A stretch of 64,000 bases of DNA. Origin: Enterococcus phoeniculicola ATCC BAA-412 (GTDB lineage Bacteria > Bacillota > Bacilli > Lactobacillales > Enterococcaceae). The DNA lies in the NCBI RefSeq assembly GCF_000407505.1, contig NZ_ASWE01000001.1, positions 95,324 to 159,323 of the forward strand, read 5' to 3'. How positions within the stretch are numbered: position 1 is the stretch's first letter; every line of letters starts with the position of its first letter. The notes beneath the pieces are model-generated. The model was not told the DNA's origin. It saw only the letters and a program-made list of their open reading frames with translations, and did no database searches. This document shows positions 1 through 9,402 of this stretch, piece by piece. The position numbers were made by a program, and so were the translations under genes.

Positions 1-237
1 TGAACTACCAAATGAAAAGGCGTGTTACCAACTTTGACACAAGACAGATCCCAATATATCAATAAAAATGTTCGGTCAACACACAAAGAGGACAACTCGC
101 ACATCACAGATTTCCCATCTCTATAGTAGCACATGAAAATAAAAAGAGCAACGAGATTACCTCATAAAAAGAAAGCGTAATCATTAAAAATAAGAAATAG
201 AAAAATTTTAAAAAACTAAAAAAATGAAAATAATTCG
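1..237. other. Non-coding flank downstream of rarA
   Basis: I see no convincing gene here. An AT-rich stretch directly follows the rarA stop on the minus strand. A short inverted repeat (GATTAC at 155-160, GTAATC at 177-182), followed on the minus strand by a T-rich run, could be a weak terminator for rarA. The rest may belong to a gene left of the window. Confidence 0.35.
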
Positions 238-1548
238 TTAGTTATCTGACTCAGTAAGTGGTGCAGTTTGTCGATTTTTCTTCTTCCATTCTTGAATTCG
301 CTGATATTGCTGGCCAAGCGCCTGTTCATATTTTCCTGTCGATTTAGGTTTGTAGTAATGGGCATTTTTCAGTTTGTTTGGTAAATATTGCTGATTGACC
401 CATGCATCTTCATACCCATGTGGATAGAGATAGCCAACCCCGCGATTTAACTCCTTTGCCCCTTTGTAATGGCTGTCACGTAAATGATCAGGTACATCTC
501 CGGCTTTACCTATACGAATATCTGAGATGGCTTCATCTAGTGCGACATAAGCCGCATTCGATTTTGGTGATAAGCACAAATCGACGACAGTATCTGCCAG
601 AGGAATTCTTGCCTCAGGGAGACCTAAGCGTTCGGCAGCAAGAACTGCATTCACCGTGCGTGCTGCAGCAGCAGGATTTGCAAGTCCAATATCTTCATAG
701 CCGATGACCATGAGTCGGCGACAAATGATAGCCAAATCGCCTGCTTCAACTAGACGACCTAAATAATGAAGCGCTGCATCTACATCGCTTCCGCGAATCG
801 ATTTTTGAAAGGCAGAAATGACGTCGTAGTGAGCATCGCCATCTTTATCATGTGTGAGCGCTTTTCTTTGTACACATTCTTCAATTACTGAAAGAGTCAA
901 TAAAATGGTTCCTTCATCGTTTGCTGGTGTTGATTTGACTGCAAGCTCCAATCCGTTCAAAGCACTCCGCAAATCTCCATTGGTTGCTCGGGATAAATGA
1001 AGCAGTGCCTTTTCTTCTAATTGAACGGGGTACGTACCTAACCCTCTTTCTTTATCATGAAGGGCAGATTCGACTGCTTTTTTTATATCTTCTTCTGTTA
1101 AAGGCTTTACTTCAAAAATTTGTGTTCGACTTCTTATGGCTGGATTAATCGTAATGTAAGGATTTTCGGTTGTTGCACCAATCATGATAATCCGACCACT
1201 TTCTAAGTGCGGCAGTAAAAAATCTTGTTTTGTTTTATCGAGTCTGTGGACTTCATCTAATAGTAAAATTACTGTCCCGCTCATTTTTGCTTCTTCAGCA
1301 ACAATTTGTAAATCTTTTTTTGTATCAGTTGCCGCATTTAACATGCGAAAGGCATATTGAGTAGAGCCAGCAATAGCACTAGCTATACTGGTTTTTCCAG
1401 TACCTGGAGGCCCATATAAAATCATAGATGAAAGCATGGAGGCTTCAACCATTCGGCGGATAATTTTTCCTTCTCCAACAAGATGCTGTTGGCCTACGAC
1501 TTCGTCTAAGTTTCTAGGTCGCATACGGTAGGCTAAAGGCTGTTGCAT
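238..1548 (-). CDS. rarA: Replication-associated recombination protein A (RarA/MgsA), AAA+ ATPase
   Basis: A 436-residue clamp-loader-like AAA+ ATPase that acts at stalled replication forks and gapped DNA. Visible motifs are Walker A GPPGTGKT (residues 46-53), Walker B LLLDEVHR (95-102) and the sensor-1 segment IGATTENP (123-130). The C-terminal part holds the family's tetramerisation region, with the HYKGAKELNRGVGYLYPH segment. Length is normal for the family. The ATG is preceded by GGGAGGG at good spacing. The gene is transcribed away from mpg, and the two share the short region 1549-1684. Family assignment is secure; the role comes from E. coli and Bacillus homologues. Confidence 0.96.
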   Translation of the reverse strand: MQQPLAYRMRPRNLDEVVGQQHLVGEGKIIRRMVEASMLSSMILYGPPGTGKTSIASAIAGSTQYAFRMLNAATDTKKDLQIVAEEAKMSGTVILLLDEVHRLDKTKQDFLLPHLESGRIIMIGATTENPYITINPAIRSRTQIFEVKPLTEEDIKKAVESALHDKERGLGTYPVQLEEKALLHLSRATNGDLRSALNGLELAVKSTPANDEGTILLTLSVIEECVQRKALTHDKDGDAHYDVISAFQKSIRGSDVDAALHYLGRLVEAGDLAIICRRLMVIGYEDIGLANPAAAARTVNAVLAAERLGLPEARIPLADTVVDLCLSPKSNAAYVALDEAISDIRIGKAGDVPDHLRDSHYKGAKELNRGVGYLYPHGYEDAWVNQQYLPNKLKNAHYYKPKSTGKYEQALGQQYQRIQEWKKKNRQTAPLTESDN

Positions 1549-1684
1549 AAAATCCCTCCCTTAATAAAAATCATTAGACTAAGTATAGCATGTTTCGTTA
1601 AAAAAAGAGGAAGTTTCAGCCTTACAACTAGAGTTTTCATGGCGTCTCTGTCAATAATTGTGTATGATAAGAGGGGTGAAGAAT

Positions 1685-2320
1685 ATGGAAGAAATGATTC
1701 AGTTTTTTGAAACAAAAACAACAGAAGAAATTGCAGAATACTTGTTAGGCATGTATTTAGTTCATGAAACATCTGATGGTCTTCTCGCGGGCTATATTGT
1801 TGATGCAGAGGCGTATCTAGGGCCAGATGATGAAGCTGCCCATAGCTTTGGGCTAAGAAAAACTCCTCGATTAGCAGCGATGTATCAGAAACCAGGAACG
1901 ATTTATTTATACACGATGCACACACACTTACTGTTGAATATTGTGACCCAGCCTGAGGGCGTGCCACAAGGAGTGATGATTCGGGGGCTGCAGCCTGTTG
2001 AAGGAATAGAAAAAATGCAAGAAAACCGTGGAGGAAAAACGACAGCAGACATTAGTAATGGGCCAGGAAAATTAGTTGCTGCGTTAGGAATTACAAAGGA
2101 TTCATATGGTCAATCTATTTTTGACAGCACACTGCATTTAGCGCCGGAAAAAAGAATTTATCCCAAGAAAATCGAGAGACTGCCTAGAATCGGTATCCCT
2201 AATAAAGGGATTTGGACGCAAAAACCATTACGCTATGTTGTCGCAGGAAATCCCTATATCTCTTTACAACGAAAAAATAAAATTGATGAAGTCAACTTTG
2301 GCTGGAGGACAGATAAATGA
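1685..2320 (+). CDS. mpg: DNA-3-methyladenine glycosylase, AAG/MPG family
   Basis: A monofunctional base-excision repair glycosylase that removes alkylated purines such as 3-methyladenine and hypoxanthine. The family core EAYLGPDDEAAHSF, the following KTPR segment and the product-site region VMIRGLQPVEG are visible. About 211 residues, as usual. A longer reading from a TTG at 1658 is possible. I chose the ATG at 1685 because GAGGGG lies about 8 bases before it and the family starts near this point. Its stop overlaps the start of the DUF3013 gene by four bases (ATGA), so the two are probably co-transcribed and translationally coupled. Confidence 0.93.
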   Translation: MEEMIQFFETKTTEEIAEYLLGMYLVHETSDGLLAGYIVDAEAYLGPDDEAAHSFGLRKTPRLAAMYQKPGTIYLYTMHTHLLLNIVTQPEGVPQGVMIRGLQPVEGIEKMQENRGGKTTADISNGPGKLVAALGITKDSYGQSIFDSTLHLAPEKRIYPKKIERLPRIGIPNKGIWTQKPLRYVVAGNPYISLQRKNKIDEVNFGWRTDK

Positions 2321-2805
2321 AAAAGCAAACAATGTTAACCTATTTAGATGAACGAATTAGTAAAAAAATAACGGAGTATGATGTTGCTATCGACTGGGAT
2401 AAAGCAAACCATACAATTGAAGTCATTGTTCGTTTATTCGGAGAGAATAAGAGTCTGGTGGAAATTGATGATGCACAAGGAGTGGCATCTGAAGAAGAGA
2501 TTATTGAATTTGAAGATGGCATTTTATTCTACAACCCGCAAAAATCAACAATTTCAGAGGAAGATTTTCTAGCAGTAATTCCTTACGAAGGAAAAAAAGG
2601 AATCAGCCGCGCAATGGTAGACGGATTCGTGGACTATTTAAATGAAGTATTGGACCAAGGACAAAGTGATTTGCTAGATTTTTTAGCAGATGACAGTGAA
2701 GAAGCAATTTTTGAATTAGTGTGGAAAAATGAAGACTTGCTGAAACATATGGAAGCTTATCAAGAAAAAGATGGGGACGAGTATTTATCATACCCCAGCT
2801 ATTAA
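2317..2805 (+). CDS. DUF3013 family protein
   Basis: A 162-residue acidic protein that I recognise as the DUF3013 family of lactobacilli and enterococci. No enzymatic motif, signal peptide or membrane segment is visible. The EEEIIEFEDGI and FDFLADDSEEA-like acidic stretches are typical of the family. It overlaps mpg by four bases and lies 12 bases before prmA. That conserved position upstream of prmA/rsmE suggests a link to translation or ribosome modification. This is inference from context only; no biochemical role is known to me. Confidence 0.85.
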   Translation: MKKQTMLTYLDERISKKITEYDVAIDWDKANHTIEVIVRLFGENKSLVEIDDAQGVASEEEIIEFEDGILFYNPQKSTISEEDFLAVIPYEGKKGISRAMVDGFVDYLNEVLDQGQSDLLDFLADDSEEAIFELVWKNEDLLKHMEAYQEKDGDEYLSYPSY

Positions 2806-2817
2806 AGGAGAAAACAG

Positions 2818-3765
2818 ATGAAGTGGAATGAAGTAAAAGTAGAGACTGCTAGTGAAGCAGTTGAAGCTGTTTCCAATATTATGATGGAAGCAGGAGCAAG
2901 CGGCGTTGCTATTGAAGATGCGCTGGATGTAGAGAATTTTAAAAGTGATGCATATGGTGAACTTCTCGACAAGGAGAATTTCACATATATAGAAGAAGGT
3001 GCCCTTGTTATGGCTTACTTTCCAGAAACTACCTTTTTACCAGAAATTTTACCTTTTATTAAAGACAGCATTTCGGCACTCCCAGAATTTGGGTTGGCAA
3101 TTGGGAAAAATGAACTGACGGTAAGTGAAGTAGCAGAGAGTGATTGGGCGACAGCTTGGAAAAAATATTATCATCCAGTAAGAATTACTCGCTTTTTAAC
3201 GATTGTTCCTAGTTGGGAAGCCTACGAACAACGTGATGAATTAGAAAAAATTATTACTTTGGATCCAGGGATGGCTTTTGGAACAGGGACACATCCAACC
3301 ACTCGTTTAACGCTGCAAGCATTAGAAACCGTCTTGCGTGGCGGAGAAACTGTAGTAGATGTTGGAACAGGTTCAGGCGTGTTAAGTATCGCTAGCAAAC
3401 ATTTTGGGGCAAAAGATGTCTTTGCTTATGATTTAGATGAGGTTGCTGTAAGGGCAGCCAAAGAAAATATGGATATGAATCCTGTCGCAGCAGATGTAAA
3501 TGTCGCTGCTAATGATTTATTACAAGGCATTGATTTGCAGGCGGATGTAATTGTTGCTAATATTTTGGCAGACATTATTTTATTGATGATACCAGACGCA
3601 TGGCGCGTGTTAAAGCCAGAGGGAACACTAATTGTTTCTGGGATTATTGAAGAGAAAAAACAACTAGTCATTGATGCGATGGAACAACAAGGATTTGTCG
3701 TAGATCAAGTTTTCCAGCAAAAAGACTGGTATGCCATTGTGTTGAAAAAGTCTGAGGAAGTGTAA
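2818..3765 (+). CDS. prmA: Ribosomal protein L11 methyltransferase
   Basis: SAM-dependent methyltransferase that trimethylates ribosomal protein L11. The 315 residues show an N-terminal L11-recognition domain (about 1-120), the family signature GMAFGTGTHPTT (151-162), SAM motif I DVGTGSG (181-187) and a VANILADI active-site strand. The AAAGGAG site lies just before the ATG. It is the third gene of the mpg-DUF3013-prmA-rsmE operon, and rsmE begins immediately after its stop. Nothing looks unusual. Confidence 0.96.
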   Translation: MKWNEVKVETASEAVEAVSNIMMEAGASGVAIEDALDVENFKSDAYGELLDKENFTYIEEGALVMAYFPETTFLPEILPFIKDSISALPEFGLAIGKNELTVSEVAESDWATAWKKYYHPVRITRFLTIVPSWEAYEQRDELEKIITLDPGMAFGTGTHPTTRLTLQALETVLRGGETVVDVGTGSGVLSIASKHFGAKDVFAYDLDEVAVRAAKENMDMNPVAADVNVAANDLLQGIDLQADVIVANILADIILLMIPDAWRVLKPEGTLIVSGIIEEKKQLVIDAMEQQGFVVDQVFQQKDWYAIVLKKSEEV

Positions 3766-3766
3766 T

Positions 3767-4516
3767 ATGCAGCGATACTTTGTAGAGACAGACTATTCTG
3801 GAGAAACACTATTTGAAATTCAAGGAGAAAATTATCATCACATGGTTCGGGTGATGCGTATGAAGTCCGAGGACCAAGTATACCTTGTTTTTAAAAATCA
3901 GATAGCCGTGATTGCGGAAATCGCAGAAATTACAGAGGACACCGTTTTTTTAAACGAACGTCAAAAGGAAATCGGACAAAAAGAGCTGCCTAGTCATTTA
4001 ACGATTGCAAGTGGCTATCCTAAAGGGGATAAGCTGGAGTGGATTGTGCAAAAAGGAACAGAATTAGGTGCCCATGAATTTATTGGTTTCCCAGCAGATG
4101 CCTCTGTAGTGAAATGGGACGGAAAAAAACTCAGTAAGAAACAGCAACGGCTGGAAAAGATTGCTAAAGAAGCTGCCGAACAATCCCATAGACACGTTGC
4201 GCCAACGATTCAATTATTTGAACAAAAACAAGACTTTTATCACTATATAAAAGAATTCGATGTTCTGCTGGTTGCTTATGAAGAATCAGCAAAAAAAGGG
4301 GAACAATCCAACTTGTCAAAAGCACTTCAAGAAATACCAAAAGGAAGCCGAGTACTGGCTATTTTTGGACCAGAAGGAGGACTTTCTCCAAAGGAAATTT
4401 CAATATTTGAGCAAAGAGATGCGATTGTCTGTGGGCTGGGACCAAGAATTTTGCGAACAGAAACAGCGCCGTTATATTTACTAAGTGCAGCAAGCTACCA
4501 GTGGGAAATGCTGTAA
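3767..4516 (+). CDS. rsmE: 16S rRNA (uracil-1498-N3)-methyltransferase
   Basis: SPOUT-class enzyme that methylates U1498 in the decoding centre of 16S rRNA. Of 249 residues, the N-terminal part forms the PUA-like RNA-binding domain (YHHMVRVMRMK near residues 24-34). The C-terminal trefoil-knot SAM site is visible as IFGPEGGLSPKE and LGPRILRTETAPL. It starts one base after the prmA stop and its ribosome-binding site (GAGGAAG) lies inside prmA, so translation is coupled. It is the last gene before the strong hairpin at 4544-4585. Confidence 0.96.
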   Translation: MQRYFVETDYSGETLFEIQGENYHHMVRVMRMKSEDQVYLVFKNQIAVIAEIAEITEDTVFLNERQKEIGQKELPSHLTIASGYPKGDKLEWIVQKGTELGAHEFIGFPADASVVKWDGKKLSKKQQRLEKIAKEAAEQSHRHVAPTIQLFEQKQDFYHYIKEFDVLLVAYEESAKKGEQSNLSKALQEIPKGSRVLAIFGPEGGLSPKEISIFEQRDAIVCGLGPRILRTETAPLYLLSAASYQWEML

Positions 4517-4543
4517 GTAAAAAATAAGAAAAAACATACTAAG

Positions 4544-4585
4544 ATTAGTGGGGAATGTATTTCATCGAATACATTCCCCACTAAT
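4544..4585. terminator. Long perfect hairpin after rsmE
   Basis: A 17-bp perfect inverted repeat (arms 4544-4560 and 4569-4585) with an 8-base loop and a T-rich but interrupted tail (TTTCTATTTCTATT). It closes the mpg-rsmE operon and probably works as an intrinsic terminator. The exact symmetry is notable. Confidence 0.8.
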
Positions 4586-4893
4586 TTCTATTTCTATTGG
4601 ACAGAAGCAGTTGGCTCTGAGAATGTGCATCATCGAAAGTGAAACGATTTTAGAATTGAAGGCTTCGGAAATAGGCTAAACACTTCTTTCCCAATCTCAA
4701 TCTTTTTTGTTACAGTTTGAAGGATGTGCTCGAGAAAAAAAGTGACATAGAGGACAAGGAGTTGATTGATTTTTCTTTTTTACTTTTTAAATTTTTTCTC
4801 CTGATATAGAATGGATGGATTTAATAGAGAAATCAATTTTTTTATTTATCTTAAAAGAATCGTTGAACTTCTTCATATTTAGGTTTGATAGAA
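4586..4893. other. Non-coding spacer before rel
   Basis: About 300 bases of AT-rich sequence with no ORF that has a ribosome-binding site and no clear RNA gene. I see nothing further in it. Confidence 0.4.
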
Positions 4894-4922
4894 TTGAAAA
4901 ATCATGTAATTCTTTGTATAAT
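4894..4922 (+). promoter_or_regulatory. SigA-type promoter of rel
   Basis: TTGAAA (4894-4899), a 17-base spacer and a perfect TATAAT (4917-4922). Predicted transcription starts near 4929, giving rel a leader of about 125 nt. Confidence 0.8.
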
Positions 4923-4983
4923 GAGAACAATCATCATTTAATAAAGAAACTGAAAATTGACTGTTTCAATTTTTAGAGTGGAC

Positions 4984-5026
4984 ATAAACTGGGACATGAA
5001 ATTCAAGGAATGATGTCTCAGCTTAT
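4984..5026 (+). promoter_or_regulatory. Stable hairpin in the rel leader
   Basis: Arms CTGGGACAT (4989-4997) and ATGTCTCAG (5013-5021) pair with one wobble and can be extended by ATAA/TTAT. No T-run follows, so it is not a terminator. It ends about 10 bases before the rel ribosome-binding site AAGGAGG and could influence translation or mRNA stability. Confidence 0.55.
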
Positions 5027-5052
5027 TTCGTTTATAAGGAGGGATGTAAGCC

Positions 5053-7266
5053 ATGCCGAAAGAAAAAATATTAACAGGACCGGGTGTTATGGGGATTGTT
5101 GCTCAATATATGGGCCCAACCCACGTAGCTTTTGTCCAAAAAGCTTGTGATTATGCGACTCAGGCTCATGAAGGGCAAGTCCGTAAATCGGGGGAGCCAT
5201 ATATTATTCATCCTATCCAAGTTGCAGGGATTCTTGCTGAATTGAGAATGGATCCTCATACAGTGGCTACAGGATTTTTACATGATGTAGTTGAAGATAC
5301 TGATGTTACCCTAGAAGACTTGGCAGAAGTCTTTGGAAAAGATGTTGCCATGCTAGTAGATGGCGTGACAAAACTAGGGAAAATTAAATACAAATCTCAC
5401 GAAGAGCAATTAGCAGAGAATCATCGTAAAATGCTGTTAGCTATGGCACAGGATTTACGGGTCATCATGGTGAAACTTGCTGACCGTCTACACAACATGC
5501 GTACGTTAAAACATTTACGTGAGGATAAACAGCGTAGAATTGCTCAGGAAACCATGGAAATCTATGCACCGCTGGCTCATCGTTTAGGGATTAGCCGTAT
5601 TAAATGGGAGCTTGAGGATACCGCTTTACGTTATCTCAATCCAAAACAGTATTATCGAATTGTTCACCTAATGCAGACCAAGCGTGAAGAACGGGTTGCT
5701 TATGTCTCAGAGACGGTAGAAGAAATTCGACTAGCAACCGAAGAGCTTGAAATTTATGCTGAAATTTATGGACGTCCGAAACATATCTATTCTATTTATC
5801 GAAAAATGAAGGATCAAAAAAAGCAATTTGATGAAATCTATGATTTATTAGCTATTCGTGTGATTGTGGATTCAATCAAAGATTGTTATGCAGTTTTAGG
5901 CGCGATTCATACGAAATGGAAGCCAATGCCAGGACGTTTTAAAGACTATATTGCAATGCCAAAAGCCAATATGTATCAATCCTTGCATACGACAGTGATT
6001 GGACCGAAGGGAAATCCTGTAGAAATCCAAATTCGAACGCACGAAATGCATCAAATAGCTGAGTTTGGGGTGGCTGCACATTGGGCGTATAAAGAAGGAA
6101 AAACAGAAAAAACTGAACCAGATGGTATGACCAAGCAGTTAAGCTGGTTCCATGAAATTATCGAGTTACAAGATGAGAGCTATGATGCTTCTGAGTTTAT
6201 GGAAGGAGTAAAAGGCGACATCTTTAGTGACAAGGTTTATGTGTTTACGCCAAAAGGGGATGTAACGGAGCTTCCGAAAGGATCAGGACCTCTTGATTTT
6301 GCCTACAGTATTCATACGGATGTGGGGAATAAAACAACCGGGGCAAAAGTAAACGGAAAAATGGTTCAGCTGGATTATAAACTGAAGAATGGTGACATTA
6401 TTGTTATCTTAACTTCACCGAATTCCTTTGGTCCAAGTCGTGACTGGTTAAAAATGGTTGCAACTAGTAAGGCAAAAAATAAAATTAAGCGTTTCTTCAA
6501 GGTTCAGGATAGGGAAGAAAATATTGTTCGAGGGCATGATGCAGTAACTAAGTGTCTGAATGAACTAGGATTTATGCCAAAAGAATTTTTAAGCAAAGCC
6601 AAAATTAATGAAGCACTGGAGCGATTCAATTATCAAACCGAAGATGACTTATATGCCGCAGTCGGCTACGGTGAGATGAGCGCGTTGACATTAACCAATC
6701 GTTTAACTGAAAAAGAACGACGTGAACGTGAAAAAGAAAAGCAAAAACAGGAAGCTGATGATATTTTAAATCAATCAGTGAAAAAAGAGCCTGAAAAAAT
6801 GAAAGTTCGTCATGAAGGCGGAATCGTCATTCAAGGGGTAGAAAACTTATTGATTCGAATTAGCCGGTGCTGTAACCCAGTTCCTGGCGATGAGATTGTT
6901 GGGTATATTACAAAAGGGCGTGGGATTTCTATTCACCGTGCAGACTGTACGAATGTTCAAAGCAAGGAAGATTTAGCTGAACGTCTCATAGAAGTAGAAT
7001 GGGAAGATTCGAGTAATACAAAAAAAGAGTATGACGCAGATTTGGAAATTTACGGCTACAATCGATCAGGTTTATTAAATGATGTGCTGCAAACCATTAA
7101 TTCAATGACGAAAAATTTGGTTAGTGTAGAGGCTAAAACAACAAAAAATAAAATGGCTACGATTCATGTAACATTAGGTATCCAAAATTTGACGCATCTA
7201 AAGACAATTGTCGATAAAATCAAAATGGTGCCAGATGTATATAGCGTTCGTAGAACAAATGGATAG
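5053..7266 (+). CDS. rel: Bifunctional (p)ppGpp synthetase/hydrolase (Rel, RSH family)
   Basis: Long RelA/SpoT homologue that makes and degrades the stringent-response alarmones. Domains in order: HD hydrolase with the intact HD pair (FLHDVVEDT near residues 76-83) and its second conserved motif in MVKLADRLHNMRTL; synthetase with RFKDYIAMPKANMYQSLHT; TGS (VYVFTPKGDVTELP); a conserved Cys/His region (ISRCCNPVPGDEIVGYITKGRG); and a C-terminal ACT domain. Because the HD residues are intact it should be bifunctional. 737 residues is the normal length. ATG follows AAGGAGGGATG. dtd follows 12 bases downstream, as in many Firmicutes. Confidence 0.97.
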   Translation: MPKEKILTGPGVMGIVAQYMGPTHVAFVQKACDYATQAHEGQVRKSGEPYIIHPIQVAGILAELRMDPHTVATGFLHDVVEDTDVTLEDLAEVFGKDVAMLVDGVTKLGKIKYKSHEEQLAENHRKMLLAMAQDLRVIMVKLADRLHNMRTLKHLREDKQRRIAQETMEIYAPLAHRLGISRIKWELEDTALRYLNPKQYYRIVHLMQTKREERVAYVSETVEEIRLATEELEIYAEIYGRPKHIYSIYRKMKDQKKQFDEIYDLLAIRVIVDSIKDCYAVLGAIHTKWKPMPGRFKDYIAMPKANMYQSLHTTVIGPKGNPVEIQIRTHEMHQIAEFGVAAHWAYKEGKTEKTEPDGMTKQLSWFHEIIELQDESYDASEFMEGVKGDIFSDKVYVFTPKGDVTELPKGSGPLDFAYSIHTDVGNKTTGAKVNGKMVQLDYKLKNGDIIVILTSPNSFGPSRDWLKMVATSKAKNKIKRFFKVQDREENIVRGHDAVTKCLNELGFMPKEFLSKAKINEALERFNYQTEDDLYAAVGYGEMSALTLTNRLTEKERREREKEKQKQEADDILNQSVKKEPEKMKVRHEGGIVIQGVENLLIRISRCCNPVPGDEIVGYITKGRGISIHRADCTNVQSKEDLAERLIEVEWEDSSNTKKEYDADLEIYGYNRSGLLNDVLQTINSMTKNLVSVEAKTTKNKMATIHVTLGIQNLTHLKTIVDKIKMVPDVYSVRRTNG

Positions 7267-7278
7267 GAGCGAAAACAA

Positions 7279-7725
7279 ATGCGTGCAGTTATTCAACGTG
7301 TAAGTCAAGCTGAGGTTCAAGTAAATGGACATTCTATTGGGAAAATTGGCAAAGGATTTATGATTCTATTAGGTATTCATGAAACAGATACGACAGAGGA
7401 CGTTGAATATCTTGTTCGAAAAATTTCTCTGCTGCGTGTATTTGAAGATAAGGAAGGGAAGATGAACTTAAGTATTTCCGATATAGGTGGAAGTATCTTG
7501 AGTGTGTCTCAATTCACTCTATTTGCAGATACACGAAAAGGAAATCGTCCTAGTTTCATTCAGGCAGCACGTCCAGAACAAGCCATTCCTTTATATGAAG
7601 CCTTTAATAATGGGCTGAAGCGAAAAGGAATTCCTGTTTCTACAGGCGAATTTGGAGCAGATATGGATGTTGTATTAACCAACGATGGACCAGTTACTAT
7701 TATTATTGACTCTAAAGAAAAATAA
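7279..7725 (+). CDS. dtd: D-aminoacyl-tRNA deacylase
   Basis: Hydrolyses D-amino acids mischarged on tRNA. The 148 residues begin [15 protein letters not shown] and include the signature [17 protein letters not shown] and the C-terminal [11 protein letters not shown]ly-cisPro-type segment. The start has GGAGCG upstream. It sits 12 bases after rel, so the two are probably one transcript ending at the hairpin 7732-7769. Confidence 0.96.
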   Translation: MRAVIQRVSQAEVQVNGHSIGKIGKGFMILLGIHETDTTEDVEYLVRKISLLRVFEDKEGKMNLSISDIGGSILSVSQFTLFADTRKGNRPSFIQAARPEQAIPLYEAFNNGLKRKGIPVSTGEFGADMDVVLTNDGPVTIIIDSKEK

Positions 7726-7731
7726 AAATAA

Positions 7732-7769
7732 AGGACTGAGGAGCAAAAGACAGCCTCAGTCCTTTTTTT
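7732..7769 (+). terminator. Intrinsic terminator of rel-dtd
   Basis: AGGACTGAGG (7732-7741) and CCTCAGTCCT (7754-7763) form a perfect 10-bp stem followed by a run of T residues. It ends only about 15 bases before the next gene's start. Confidence 0.92.
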
Positions 7770-7783
7770 GAAAAGGAGTGCCT

Positions 7784-8581
7784 ATGAACTATATTCGATC
7801 AATCCAGCTTTCTTCTGAAACAGTGGGGAATCCTAATCTCTATCCTTACAATGTTTTTAGAGGGAAAACAGGGGAACATTTTCTTTTAGACACGATTACT
7901 ATGTTTTACGGAGGCAATGGTTCTGGAAAGTCGACGCTACTGAATCTTTTAGCTTTAAAGCTAGGGATAAAAGGCGCTGAAATGCCACATTTTTCTAAGT
8001 TTGTTAATCAGTATCTTTTAGAATTGAAGGTTTTTTTTGAAGAAGTAGAAGAGGGACCTTATTTACGAACACTTTCTGAAGATTCCTATTATATAAAGAG
8101 TGAAGATATCTTATACGAAATCAAGAAAATCCAGCAAGAAGCTATTTTAGCTGAGGGATATCTTTATAAGAAAAAGCAGTTGGGGATGACAAACGAGCAA
8201 ATAAAAAAACATAAAAATTCCTACCAGATGAAACAGCAGATAGAAAGAATCTTATTTGCTCAGGAAAAATATTCAAACGGTGAGACCGCCATGCAGGTGT
8301 TTGAAGAGTATATTGTACCGGGTGGGCTCTATTTACTTGATGAGCCAGAAGCGTCTCTTTCACCGAAAAAACAACTAGAACTGGCAGCAAAAATTACCGA
8401 GGCAGCCCGATTTTTTGATTGTCAATTTTTAATTTCAACACATTCACCTCTTCTTCTTGGTGAATTAGAAGGGACCATTTATGATATGGATCAGAAAAAT
8501 ATGCTACCTAAAAAATGGACCGAGTTAGAAAATATACGAGTAATGGCGGAGTTTTTTTCTGAAAATTGGAAAGCTTTTTAA
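7784..8581 (+). CDS. Predicted ATPase, ABC-type fold (COG3910-like)
   Basis: A 265-residue soluble ATPase of unknown role. It has a Walker A motif GGNGSGKST (near residue 45), a Walker B/D-loop LLDEPEASLSP and a switch histidine in LISTHSPLL, but no membrane partner nearby. It resembles the small predicted ATPases of COG3910 rather than transport ATPases. An in-frame GTG lies six bases upstream. I chose the ATG at 7784 because AAAAGGAG is five bases before it. It appears monocistronic, between the dtd terminator and a regulator gene. The substrate or partner cannot be told from sequence. Confidence 0.8.
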   Translation: MNYIRSIQLSSETVGNPNLYPYNVFRGKTGEHFLLDTITMFYGGNGSGKSTLLNLLALKLGIKGAEMPHFSKFVNQYLLELKVFFEEVEEGPYLRTLSEDSYYIKSEDILYEIKKIQQEAILAEGYLYKKKQLGMTNEQIKKHKNSYQMKQQIERILFAQEKYSNGETAMQVFEEYIVPGGLYLLDEPEASLSPKKQLELAAKITEAARFFDCQFLISTHSPLLLGELEGTIYDMDQKNMLPKKWTELENIRVMAEFFSENWKAF

Positions 8582-8788
8582 CCTGCAAAGAAGAAAAAGT
8601 GAACGTTTGAATGAAGAGCAAGTACCAGTGAATCGAGTACTAATGGAAAGATAAGGCTGCTAAGTTGTTGATAAGTATTTATTCAAAAGGGATTATTAAA
8701 CAGGAAAAATAGTTACTTGTATTAAAAAATTTTAAAGATAAATGCTCTTTTTTTTGTTATGATGGATAAACAAGAATGGGGGGATAAG

Positions 8789-9358
8789 ATGAGTGAGTCA
8801 AAGCTGACGAAAAAAGTAATAGGGGATGCATTAATGGATTTCTGCGAAGAAAAAAGTTTTACAAAAATCAGCATCCAAGATTTGACGAAAAAAGTGGGAT
8901 TAAATCGCCAGACCTTCTATTATCATTTTTCTGATAAACATGATTTATTACGTTGGGTATATTTTGAGCATTCATTGTGCTATTTAAAATCCGAAAACTT
9001 ATCTCTAGAAAACTGGGAAGAACAAGCCTTGAAAATGTTAAAGGCCATGAAAGAAAAAAGCACTTTCTACTTAAATACAGTGACTGCTGATCCTGAAATT
9101 TTAATGAATGAGTTTTCAGAAATTACGCAGGAATTATTTATCTCTTTATTTAATCAGATGGATGAGGAAAAACAACTGTCGGAAAAGGATAAATATTTTT
9201 ATGCACGATTTTTCTCTTATGGGTGTAGCGGCGTGCTAACAAATTGGATTTTAGAAGGTTATCAAGAGAGCCCATTAGAAATTGCAACACAGCTCTTTCG
9301 TTTAGCACAGGATATAGAATTCTTTTCTTATCGATTGTATTCACAAAATGAAACCTAA
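8789..9358 (+). CDS. TetR/AcrR family transcriptional regulator
   Basis: A 189-residue DNA-binding regulator. The N-terminal TetR helix-turn-helix is visible as ISIQDLTKKVGLNRQTFYYHFSDKHDLLRW. The C-terminal ligand domain resembles those of DhaS-type members (TetR_C_7/8), which lack an obvious ligand signature. An upstream in-frame ATG exists at 8759, but the run GGGGGGA lies 4-5 bases before the ATG at 8789. The target is unknown; the neighbouring phosphatase gene, 44 bases downstream, is the obvious candidate for co-transcription. Confidence 0.85.
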   Translation: MSESKLTKKVIGDALMDFCEEKSFTKISIQDLTKKVGLNRQTFYYHFSDKHDLLRWVYFEHSLCYLKSENLSLENWEEQALKMLKAMKEKSTFYLNTVTADPEILMNEFSEITQELFISLFNQMDEEKQLSEKDKYFYARFFSYGCSGVLTNWILEGYQESPLEIATQLFRLAQDIEFFSYRLYSQNET

Positions 9359-9402
9359 ATCGTTTTATATTTTTAGGGATAACAACTATGGGAGGGTTCG
9401 AC

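Noticed and set aside
4920..5040. rel leader as a third copy of the dispersed two-hairpin element
   Set aside because: Only the segment TCAGCTTATTTCG is similar to copy B. The other modules and the terminator hairpin are absent.
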